A stretch of 64,000 nt of DNA from Nematostella vectensis (taxonomy: Eukaryota; Cnidaria; Anthozoa; Actiniaria; Edwardsiidae). This document shows, piece by piece, positions 1-11,600 of the stretch; the first letter of the stretch is position 1; the number at the start of each line of letters is the position of its first letter. The translations under genes were made by a program, and so were the position numbers. Location: the NCBI RefSeq assembly GCF_932526225.1, contig NC_064035.1:11767296-11831295 (forward strand). Reading direction: 5' to 3'. The notes beneath the pieces were generated by a model that was not told the DNA's origin, made no database searches, and was given only the letters and a program-made list of their open reading frames with translations.

Positions 1-4
1 AAAC

Positions 5-114
5 GGCGCCAGCAGGGCAAAAAGCTGACGAGATGTTGGCGCCAGCATGGCAAAAAGCTGACGAGATGCTGGCGCCAGCATGGCAAAAAGCTGACGAGAT
101 GTTGGCGCTGTTAA
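5..114. repeat. 33-bp tandem repeat in ABCG intron
   Basis: A 33-bp unit beginning GGCGCCAGCATGGCAAAAAG recurs at positions 5, 38, 71 and, degenerate, 104. It lies in the intron before the first visible exon of the left-edge ABCG gene. Confidence 0.9.
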
Positions 115-203
115 GCAGTACGCCAGCATTGACTTTGTCTTGTGGCCTAGTGAGCTTAGCAGTACCAGAAAGGGTTTATTAACAAATCGTTGTTTGACTT
201 CAG

Positions 204-1123
204 GTCCGTGCCCGAGTATTTTGTTTGGATAAAGTACATTTCGTGGTTCAAATACGGCTTTGAGCTCCTTAACCTGAACCAGTGGGATGGCTTCGGTAAA
301 ATAGGAGGTAATGCATTCTGGTGGGCATTGTATTGCATTGGTATTGTATCTGATTCTTAAATGTCTAATTTACACTAAAAAATAAGCAAACTTGAAAAGA
401 AACCGGTTCCTTTATCTCACTAATAGTCAGGTTCAGCCATCATAATGGTATGGCTGGTAGAACATCTTTAATAGCTTGATACATTACAAATTGTCCCGCT
501 TGCGAGGTTCAAGTACAACCAGGAAAACAAACTATATAACACTGGTTATTAACATTTACTGAACCAAAGTAATTCCATGCGTATTGGGAAAGGTGTTTTA
601 CCATAGATATCACCCGTTGTGTTTTGTTGTATTAGATGGCTGCCAAATGCCCCCATTCATGAATAGGACATTCTCCGCCCGTCCCAATGCCACCGGGCGC
701 GAGCTGTGTATCCCGGATGGTAACGCCGCCATCGAGTTCTTGGACTTAGACAAGGTGAGTCAATGACGTCACCGCGCATACGTAGATCATATCACGGAGG
801 GGGGAGCTCTGTATCCCACATGGTAGCGCCGCATTTACATTTCAGACCTAGACACATCGCCGCGCTCGAGTTTTCCATGGGCCACGGTTTTTCCCCATCA
901 TTCATCTGATTGATATATTTGTTCGCTCTACCGTGGCTATTCTCCCTCGCAGACGTTCTGGACTCGTCACGGTAGGCGGCAATTAAGGTTTTATAACACT
1001 CGATCTGTGCTGTATCTACAGGGTAACTTCATGATTGACCTGTACGCGTTGATAGCACTCTTCGTTGGCTTCCGCATCCTAGCCTTCATCTTGCTCTTAC
1101 GTAGATCCAGCAAAAAGCAGTAA
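204..1123 (+). CDS. ABCG: white-like ABCG half-transporter, C-terminal exons only
   Basis: These are the last three coding exons of an ABC transporter G-family protein whose 5' part lies left of the window. Exons are 204-307, 636-754 and 1022-1123 (TAA 1121-1123). Phases agree across both junctions (phase 1, then phase 0), and all junctions are GT-AG. The peptide starts SVPEYFVWIKYISWFKYGFE, the family's conserved segment before the last extracellular loop. A loop with Cys and Asn-linked glycosylation candidates follows, then the last membrane helix and a basic tail ending RRSSKKQ. The same three exons, with identical phases and closely similar sequence, end the complete gene at 2650-19850. 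The two are therefore tandem paralogues in the same orientation. In this family two half-transporters dimerise in a membrane to move lipids or pigment precursors; the substrate cannot be read here. Confidence 0.9.
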
Positions 1124-2175
1124 CGCCACCACCGTCATACTCCCAACTCGTAGATGCTTGTCTTGCGTGACAGGCCGGACTTGTGGAGCCTTGCGTGACA
1201 CACGAAGCTCGCGGGATTTTGCATTACCCGCGGAACTTGCGGGGTTTACGTGACTTCTACGACTCTTGGACTCTGGACCTTAGGGTCGTAAAGAAACAAG
1301 GAACTAAAAAAATTGATTATTTAAAATAATTTTGTATTGAAAGACTTATTCTATATCAATTTCGAATGTTTTTTAATATACTTTTTCGACAATTTTTACC
1401 TGATTATTTATTAGTAATTAGTAATCTCACGAAATTTATTGTCAGTGTTTTTAATAAAATTTATAAAATACAGAAACATTGATATTCACTTGTTGACATA
1501 AAGATTAAAGACAATAAAGAACTGTAGACTCACAAGTAGCCCAACTTCCTTTTCGCTCAGTTGACCGCAAGCCTCCCCCCCCCCCCCCCCCCCCCCTAGG
1601 CTAGGGGTGATGGCAGTGAAGGTGCGTAAGCAGCACACCTTTCGCTCCACGCTTTTCCTAACTTAAGGTTGCGGGCGCTCTGCACGCTTGTTATAATGTT
1701 CAATACATGTTACCTGATACGACTCACATTCTTGAGGAACCATCTCGCGAATCTGTTACACTCTTTAGTCTAAATTAATGAACACAGACTTTATGATCTC
1801 TAACTTGAATAAAACTCAAACTGGAATTAAACTCAAACTGGAATAAAATTGCCAGAGGGGGGAGGGTTTATTCAGGGTTAAAGTGACAAGAATAGGATGC
1901 TCGTCGGGTAATTCGATAACCAAAAATTGATACCTTTTAGAAATACCCCAGAAGCAAAAGATACCCCAAAAATACCAAAACATATCCCATTGTATAACAA
2001 AATATTAAATAAAAAAATAGTCAAAGTTTTCAGTTTTAGAAGTCGGAAGTATTAAATAACCCTAGAAAACTTTGGCTCGTAGCGCCTCTGTCTGTGAGCC
2101 CCTAAAAATACCATTTCTAGTAAAAAAGCTATTTTCTCACAGATACCCTTTAAAAAATACCCGAGGCCCGATTTT

Positions 2176-2213
<38 letters not shown>

Positions 2214-2649
2214 TGTATGCTCTATTTTCTTCCTTCACCCCAAGAATTTGCAATGAACAAAAAGTGCCAATCACGTATGTTCTTAATTCGAAAAAAGAAT
2301 TATATGATAAGCGTTCTTTCAAGTGTGAGTTGATTAAATAAAATGACTCTACTCAAAGAGTCAAGAGAGTGGCACGGATAGCTCGAAGCTACCAGGGACT
2401 AGAAAAGTATTAATTACCCATTAGTTTCCCCTGAAAAACTGAAAGGGAATTTCTTCAAAGATCATCCAAACTGAGAAACGCTTGGCATTTGACCATGAGT
2501 TTTATACCTCAATAAATAGATACACTGGAATTAAATAGAATAAAAGACTTATGTAAAAGATATTTAGCTGCTGTCAATCAAGTCTGTTTTCTCGTGTGAG
2601 AGGTACGCCAAAGATCGAATTCCATACGTTAGGCGCGCAAACGAGCATC
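1124..2649. other. intergenic region between the two ABCG genes
   Basis: No supported gene. It contains a C22 tract (1575-1596), an A31 tract (2178-2208) and AT-rich sequence. Around 1930-2170 there are many short stretches of the kind ATACCCCNAAAATACC; similar GGTATTTTTTAGGG stretches recur at 12700 and 12910-13000. The promoter of the next gene should lie here, but I see no clear core element. Confidence 0.6.
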
Positions 2650-5600
2650 ATGTCAGCTCAGGACGGTGCTATGGAAGCTGGTCTCATAGACAACGAAGAG
2701 GTCCCCTCACAGTCATCGAGTCCTTCAACAGCCGGTGATGAAAGCGATCTTTTGTCCGGTGTTTTGCCCGCAGAATTTCCTGTTAAAATTGAAGATACCC
2801 GTGAACCGGTTACCCTATCTTGGAATGACATTAACGTGTCGGTGACGATGGGGAAGCGAACGCTCTGGGAGAAACTCACATGCAGAGGAACTGAGGGGAC
2901 ATACACAAAGCAGATTTTGACGCAAGGTAGATAATAGACAGGCTATGTTTCCATACAGAATTGTTTGCATTCAACTGAACTACTGAAGCAGCTTAGTCCT
3001 GTTCATATTGTATGATTACTGTGAATGACATAAAAAAGCACTTAAGTTTCGTCGTAATCGTAAAAATGCCCGTTAGACGGGATGCAGGGAGAGTTATATT
3101 TTATCGTAAACAAAAAAAAGACTTTTAGTGGAAAAAAACTTTTCACTCTTTCAAATTTAGCAGAAATTTTCAAAAAGCCTTTTTACGAAAAAGGTTTCGA
3201 TCGTGTTATTTCTAGAGAAAGTGATATAGGGGTATCTACCTATGCTACCCTAGTATTTTGTAGTTATACTGTAGTGAATTTTGTAGTCTTGTTATGTAGC
3301 ATCATTGACATAATAGGTTAGCAGTTTATTGACGTGCGGCATACCTTCTTAAATGAAGATAGATATTTCATTATGCGTTTACGCGGAGGTCATCTCGTCT
3401 ATCTAACCTTACTTCTATGAACTAATCATCAAGCACTTAGGGTTACAATTGTCAAAACCCGTGATGTCATTTAATTGCTATTATAGACGAGATTACGAAA
3501 TAGAGGAAACAGCATGTTGACTGTATGAGCAAGGTCTAACAAAGAACTGTAAATGTCCAAAGGGTTGAAAAAGTATCTGAGTAAACAGCTACGTGACTAC
3601 GTAACTACTACATGACTCACAGGACAAAGTGACTAACAACGTGTAACAACGACACAGACGAGATGTGGGGACGGTACCGGGTTTACTTGGTTACAAAACT
3701 GCTTTACACAGAGTTTACAAGTAAATTTTAAGACAAACTAGGGGTATCGTACCGCATCCCTTTTGTATGCTCTCTAAGTCGGCCAAATGTCCAAATGAGA
3801 GACCTTCACTGACACCCCGGAAACCGTTTAGTTTCTTTTGGATAAGGTTTTCAGACAATGGGTGTTCAAAGGGCGACCTTCCAACGTGGGTGTGCCAGTG
3901 AGTTACCCTTGGACTTGCCGTGCCTACGTAATGATTACATGGTTATTATTGACTTCGGAGGTAACACACTGCAATCTTCATACGTGACCACAATGATTAA
4001 CAAAATTCCAATCATTTTTGCACTTGCTTCCTGGCTATACCAGAATTTCACTGGACCTAGATGATACCTAGGGTTACCTGCTCATGAAGCCAACTTTCTA
4101 CCGGTAGTTGATGAATACGGAACGGGAATAGGCACTCGATTTACGATTCTCGAGTATCTTGAAAACAATGTGGACAAGCCTTCCATAGGGGGGGCCAAAT
4201 CCCGTTGACTCCTAACTAAACAATACGTATCATTAACTCCCGGCACAAGTTGTCGGTAAATTGTCTAAAATGATGAAATGATGAAGTTATAAAAATAGCG
4301 AAACCCGTCACCTTGCGTTATTAATTCCGCGTGACAAGTACTAGCGTATCCCTGGAACCTTGCGATAATTTCTCGCGTGACACTAGTTTTACATGGCTTT
4401 GAGTGTAAGAAAATATTCAAAGGTAATGTTGGCAACACAACATTTTATCTACGAAATCCGAGGATATCTATACAAATCTCTTGTACAAACGTTCCGAAAA
4501 TGTGCTCGAAAAAAACTCCGGTCATGCGCATGCGAGTTCCGTGCGCCACAGGTAAACCGAAACGAAGCAACAATAAAAGAATACTCTATAAAAATTCTCT
4601 AGAACAGGTGGGGGGGGGGGGGGGGGGGGGGGGAAGCTTTTAAATCTTTTTTAAGATATTCGCTTTTTCTTAAAGGAATTGCTCAAATTTCTTTTTTTTT
4701 TAGTGAGCGGAAAGGTGAAGCCTGGGACACTCGTGGCGATCATGGGAGCGAGGTACGGCGTGGATTCAGGGGATGGTGGATATCGACCTCTTTTTAGTAA
4801 AAAGAGTCCGCGTCTTTTTTATGATAAAGTCTTCAAATAAGATCCCTCTCTTAGCCACCTGTTTTTGATAAGTGGTTAACTTTGCACGTGCGAATTTGTT
4901 TGTGAAAAGAGGGCAGAACATCTGACACTCAAACAACCTATATATTCTCACTATTCGCCCCGAAGCCATTATTTCTTGTATACGGGTCTCATTGTCAACA
5001 TCCCGACGTCCCAAATACTCAATAATCCCCCAACCCCTTCCCCAAACACACACATATCCCAACTTGCTGTCAGTGGCAACCTAGCTGTCAATTAGTTGTC
5101 ATTTGTGTTAGCTAATAATGGTTTCATCTATTTAGCGGCGCCGGCAAGTCCACTTTGATGAATGTCTTGGCGCATCGCAACATAGCAAATATGAAGGTGT
5201 GCGGGACAGTCAAGGTCAACGGTCGAGCAGTTGGACTAGACATCAACACCATCTCGGCCTACGTCCAACAAGAAGACCTGTTCATTGGCAAGTTGACGGT
5301 CAGAGAACATCTGATTTTCAATGTAAGAAATTCTAGATACAAATATAGTGATTGTACCATGAGGGAGATTAAGGAGCAGCCACCACCTTACCCCCCCCCC
5401 CCCCCCCCTTTCTAATTATTCCATGAGCCACAGTCAAATGCATGAAAAAATTACTCTACATTTTTCAGGAAACAAATGTTATTCTGGCGTGTTCTGAATT
5501 CTTAAAAGCTTGAAAATCCCTTGGAAGGGTGGGCTTGCGCTCATGCAAAAGCAACGAAACGCGTTCAGAACGTAAATCTTGTCACGACTGGATGCTTCAA

Positions 5601-8600
5601 ATAGAAAAGTAATCTGAAGAATGGTGCAAGACGAAGCACATGACAAGCTGAGAATCCATTGAACAAAAGCGCTAAAAAATCATGCTTTTTAGCAAGAATA
5701 GGAAAACTACAAGTTCTGCTCTTGTGCTTGCGACCTACCTCATGAAATCTTTATGTATTTTATAAACACATGTATGATATAGTACTCAGTTAATTTAATG
5801 TGTTCACCTTGAGCCAAGATAGTGCTATGTACAATACTGTTACATTTTGTGTTTTGTGTTTTAGGCCTTGCTTAGGATGGAGAAGCATTTCACCAAGAGA
5901 CAGCGACTAGAAAGAGTTGAGCAGATTTTGGATGAGGTGAGATATTTTCAATGAATCGTCACGGTAGAGCAATCCTTGAGCTAACAACTGATCAATGAAT
6001 ATTATCATCATATATGTGAGCTAGACTTTCCTTTAGAGCGATAAAAAGCGAGCCTCGCTGCTTGCTTAAATTCCGGAATTTCCGCTGAGGTCGACTTGGA
6101 GCAAGTCTCCACATGTGAGCCAAAATGGTTATCAAAACAATCCCATTCTCTAATGTTTTACAGCTCGGCTTACGGCGATGTGCAGACACATTGATTGGCG
6201 TACCAGGAAGAATTCGCGGCATCTCAGGCGGCGAGAAGAAGCGGCTCTCTTTCGCATCTGAGGTAAAGAAAATGTAATGTTTCGTTGTATAGCACAAACT
6301 AAGACCAATGTTATGTCCCCTTCCCGATGTATTCCTAAAAAGTTTGGTTGTCTGAACCACTTTGCCGTTGTTTCTGGACAAGAAGACCTTGGCGAGCACC
6401 TCTCTCTCCCGTGTGTATTGTAAAGAGAATAACGCAAACCCTAGCTTGCATTTACATTAGAAAATTATGCCTTGAGCAACAATCAAGGGCACAAGCACTA
6501 CTCGGCCAGCCCGGCGAAAGAGATAACTTTTATGTTAAAGATTCGTCCATTGATCAAGGTACATGTGTATTAAATAATATCGTATTGCACAGTTTTGACG
6601 GTTTCCCTTAAGGTACTGACAGACCCTGCGATCCTGTTTGCGGATGAGCCGACGTCCGGACTTGATTCATTCATGGCGCAAAGCGTGGTGGCGACGCTTC
6701 AAAACCTCGCCGCTCAAGGGAGGACCGTGGTATGCACTATTCATCAGCCGTCATCAGAGGTTTACGCCATGTTTGACAGGTAACCCCCCTCCAAAAGCTC
6801 GAAAATGGCATTCACCTTTCCCCACATCTTCCCACAACTCTTTGCGACGTTTGCTTGAAACCGAGGATAAAAACAAACTTTCTCATTTCACCTCGGTTTC
6901 ACGCGAACGTCTCAAAGAGTTGTGGGAAGATGTGGGGAGGTGAATTGAAATTCAAAGGTTTGTCGAAACAAAATCCTTTGAGTGCTGGTGAACTCATATA
7001 TAGAGAGTACATTATTACTAATGATAAAAAGGGAAAAGGGAGTATTTCACGACCTACTTTTTGGCAGTGAAGGGGGCTGAGAGCAACGTACCCGGGAGGC
7101 GCATGTGTTTTTTAAACACATATGAAAAATATATGAAAAAGTCACATAAAAAGTGTGTTAAGGGAGGAACAATTTCGTATTCGATGGAAAGTTTCTCATT
7201 TTAATGCTCCTGGTATTATTTTTCGCGGGCTGCTCGAGTTTGTTCTTTTTGGCTCCGACGTTAACGCAAGTTAACCATCTGTCCAGTCTTTTTTTAGGCA
7301 TTTAGCTTCTGACCCCCTCCGGCATCAAATAAATGGACGTTCTGAAAGACTGTACCTTGGTTAGCCTATGTTGTAAGCGCATGGGATAGAAGTGGCGCGC
7401 ACCTGAATAGAAGCGCGGCTGAAATAAGAGCCTCTCTTTGCAATTGTTAGACAGGCTATATATTGGCCTCATTAATTGTGCATTATTTTTTTCACCAGTA
7501 TTCTGTTACTAGCGGAGGGTCGAGTAGCATACCTTGGCCCTACGTATAATGCAATCTCTTCGTTTGCCGAGTAAGTGAAAAGTGTTGAGTATACAGTCGA
7601 TTGGCAAAAGGTTGTCGTCAACCGGCTTCGCGACTACGCGACAAGCCCGCATGTAAGCATGGGTATATGTTAGCCACTTAATATACTTAATCCTAAAGTT
7701 ATGTAGTGCGGCTAATATATGCAGTTAGGTGCTTCAGTAGGTTTTACCCATGCTTACACATTACGGGCTTGACGACAACCTTTTGTCAATCTACTGTATA
7801 GTAACTCTCTCCATGCCTCCCTGTGAATACAATGGCACACTACTTAGCATGCTTCGAGGACCCAGCGATATGAAACCTCTAGGGAACGCCCGCAAAGGAC
7901 GCTGGCTCCTCGAGCCTGGCAGTCATCTCTCCAGATATACAGTAACGATAGACCGTAGGAAAACATGCTTTTTGCTCGACGGAATGGTGACCGAAAGTCA
8001 AGCGTTTTTCTTTGTTGTAAATATTACCTTAACTCGTGATTGTAAATATCTGCTTCTTCACACTGGCTTGCATATGTAGTGTTTCTATAGCTCCGGGGTG
8101 CTCTCCATCGTCCATAGCATTAGTGAGGTAATAAGTCGTCTTTTCTTCTAGCATGGGTTACTCATGTCCGCCTAACTTCAATCCTGCTGATTACTTTGTG
8201 CATACGCTGGCTGTTGTTCCAGGCAAAGAAGATGAGAGCCACCATCGCATCAAGGTCAGCGGTGATTAATGAAAATGTCTGTAGATCCTGCATATATGGT
8301 TCACTATAGTAATGGTTAGGGTCAGGGACACTATAAAGAAACATTTATGAGTGACCTACCAAAATGTCGTCAATCATACAAATGAATTAATAATAATCCT
8401 TCTAAGACAAAATGAGAGCAGATACAACGAGGTCGAGTCAAAGGGATAAAGTGCTTCCTCCATGGGTTAAAGCCTGTTGCACTGTTATGATTATATTGCG
8501 CTTTTGATTTTACACTTCAGGAAATTTGTGACATCTACGACGAAAAGATTGCGGCGAAGGACGGACGTGACTCGAAGATGAGCACTACGAGTACAGTAAG

Positions 8601-11600
8601 TAGCGGGAAATATAGCCCACTCGAGCTCGGATAACTCGAATCTCTCGTCAACTTGTCCTAGGTTAACTCGAATCTCCCTTAACTCTAGCTGAAATAATTC
8701 AAATTCCAACTGGAACAAAGTTCGTTTTCCCTTATATTTTGCGCGAACTTTTCCTCCGACTCCCTTGGCCATATGTATCCCTGCTAACTGTAACTACCCA
8801 TATAACTCGATCTATTTCTCGTCTCCATTGGCCATATTTTACTCTGCGAATTCAAACTTTTTTTTAAAATGCTCATAATCAGAAACGATGATTTATCTTA
8901 TTATGTTATTAACTGTTTTTTATTAAGATACTTTACGTATGATTCATAGGAAATGTGAGCATTTTTTCAATCTCATTTTACACAGGATTCATTCAGTGAA
9001 ACAGATGTCATACTGAAAACACCGTGAGTGAATCAGCTCGATAATTCTACATTTAATACGATTAAAGATAGATTTAAAAAAAACATGAATATAACCTTAG
9101 ATTTTTAGGTTACTTTGTTTACTGCCGTATGCGTAGCCTTACACAGTAACCACAGGCTCCCCCGTAGCGTTTTTGTAAGCGTGTGACACAACGCCTGTCG
9201 ACGCTTGCTTCAGCCTAGGGCTTTCACGGTCTCTTTCCCGCCATCTGCTGTAGCTATGCCCTTATTTCAGATAAAGATCGAGACAATAAACTGATATAAT
9301 GAATATCCCGCATTCGCCACCTGCTGTCGCCACACCCATATTTTTAGATAAAAAATCGAGGCATACCCAATAAACTGATATAATGAATATCCCGCATTCA
9401 CCACCTGCTGTGGCCACACCCATATTTTTAGATAAAAAATCGAGGCATACCAAATAAACTGATATAATGATTATCCCGCAATGTCTAGTCCAACACAAGC
9501 TAAAGTAGGAAGATCTGTGTCTTATTGTGCTAGGTACAAGGCGTCGTGGTGCAACCAGTTCAGTGCAGTGCTGTGGAGGAGCTGGCTCAGCACTACACGG
9601 GATCAGACCGTGTTTAGGATTAGGGTCCTCCAAAACATCGTGAGTACTTCGTCATCCTGCTTTAGGAGCACCTTAGCACTGAAATCTTAGAAGTGATGAT
9701 GGCACCAGGCAACAGGGCAAGCATTGATTTTGGCTGTACAAATTGATCTACTTAGTGGTTACCCGCTCAGCCCTTTCGGGCTCTATGAATACTTGTTGAA
9801 TAAAACTGTGATTTTAAAATATACAAACCATGTGGCAACTATGGTGAATGAAGTGAGATCCCGAACCTCGTGATCATAGGCGTGTCAGTGTGACACACCA
9901 AGCAAGGGCGTGGCCAGGATCTACCCAAAGGAGATGTCATTATACATATAGGGGCTAACGCCCCCCTACCCCCCCCCCCTCCCCCCAATTACAGACACTC
10001 TCCAGATGTGAACGCTGTGCCGTCACCTCTCCTGGGAAACTCTAAGTGAGATTAAGACTAAAATGCATTTTCTTTTTCCCAGGCGGTGGGTCTAATCGCT
10101 GGGCTAATCTACTTCCAGACTGTGGTGGACACCACGGGCGTGCAGAACATTGCAGGCGCTCTGTTCTTTCTCATCACTTCTACTTCCTTCTCAAACCTGG
10201 CCGCTGTCACATTTGTAAGTTGATCCACGCACATGAATGCATTCCATCCTAAAAAAAAATATAAGACTTCTTTTCCAGAGTTTCTGCAGGTTTTGAGAGG
10301 CTTTAACAAAAAAAATGCGCAATTCTTAAGTATCGGGTCATGTACCATTTATAAAAATGCTGCTTCATCGGGGATGCAGAACATTGAATAAATACACTCT
10401 GTATAAAATGTTTCAAAATTTCACTTTTACCTGGCTTGGTATTACTTTTGCTGTATGTAGAATGCTAAAAAATCCTTGACGAATGTGCGCGCGATAAACG
10501 ACATAAGATATCGTGAAAGCAGCCGCGACCCATTCTTAGTTTGACCCTCAGCTTGCCTTCCAGGTTTTCCCGATCGAGCTACCTGTGTTTATACGTGAGC
10601 ACAAAAACGGCATGTATCGTACGGATGTGTACTTTCTGTGCAAGAATATGGCAGAGGTGAGTTAACATTTTCTCCATGAAAATAATTTAGAATCCGAGAA
10701 ATAAATATATGCGATCTATGCGCTGTGGAGGGATTGAAATATTCTGAATTCCCAAACTCAAGTAAAAGGTCCGCAAGATAACCAAGCGGTGTGCTTCCGG
10801 AGGGAAGTAAACTGGAAACCTCAACTTTTAAAAACAAAAGAATCTATTAGAATCCGAGATATTTAACAGGCCATCCGCTCTAAATTATCAATCACATCCT
10901 TAAAGAAACTTCCAACAGACACACTGCTTTCAATATTTTGAAATATTTTTCGCGTTTTCTGTTTAAAATCATCGGATATTGTTACTTAATCGACCGGAAG
11001 TAAACTGGTGACAATGCGGCTTTATATTAAACAAAACTTTCAAAGGCTCACCACCATCAGCCCTTCCGTCAACACAGTCCTGGTCTCCCTCGCAGCCGAC
11101 TCATCACGCTAGGCGGCGCTTGAGCCGGTAAATCGTCAATGATAACCATCACGAATATAGGGGTCGCATCACTAATGTGGGCTGTAGCACCAATACACAG
11201 GATCACGAAATAAAGAAAGATTGCAACATCAAGCACGCAACGGTAGTCAATGGCAAGTCATGGCAGTCCATGGCAGTCAGTGGCGAGTCATGGTAGTCCA
11301 TGGTAGTCAGTGGCAAGTCATGGCAGTCCATGGTAGTCAGTGGCAAGTCATGGTAGTCCATGGTAGTCAGTGGCGAGTCATGGCAGTCCATGGTAGTCAA
11401 TGGCAAGTCATGGCAGTCCATGGTAGTCAATGGCAAGTCATGGCAGTCCATGGCAGTCAGTGGCGAGTCATGGCAGTCCATGGTAGTCAGTGGCAAGTCA
11501 TGGCAGTCCATGGTAGTCAGTGGCAAGTCATGGCAGCCCATGGTAGTCAATGGCAAGTCATGGCAGTCCATGGTAGTCAATGGCAAGTCACGGCAGCCCA

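Noticed and set aside
2072-2341. ORF with a poly-lysine stretch
   Set aside because: It is the A31 tract translated; no family features.
2596-2649. N-terminal extension of the ABCG protein
   Set aside because: The longer frame starts at GTG; the first ATG (2650) has a good context and gives the usual family length.
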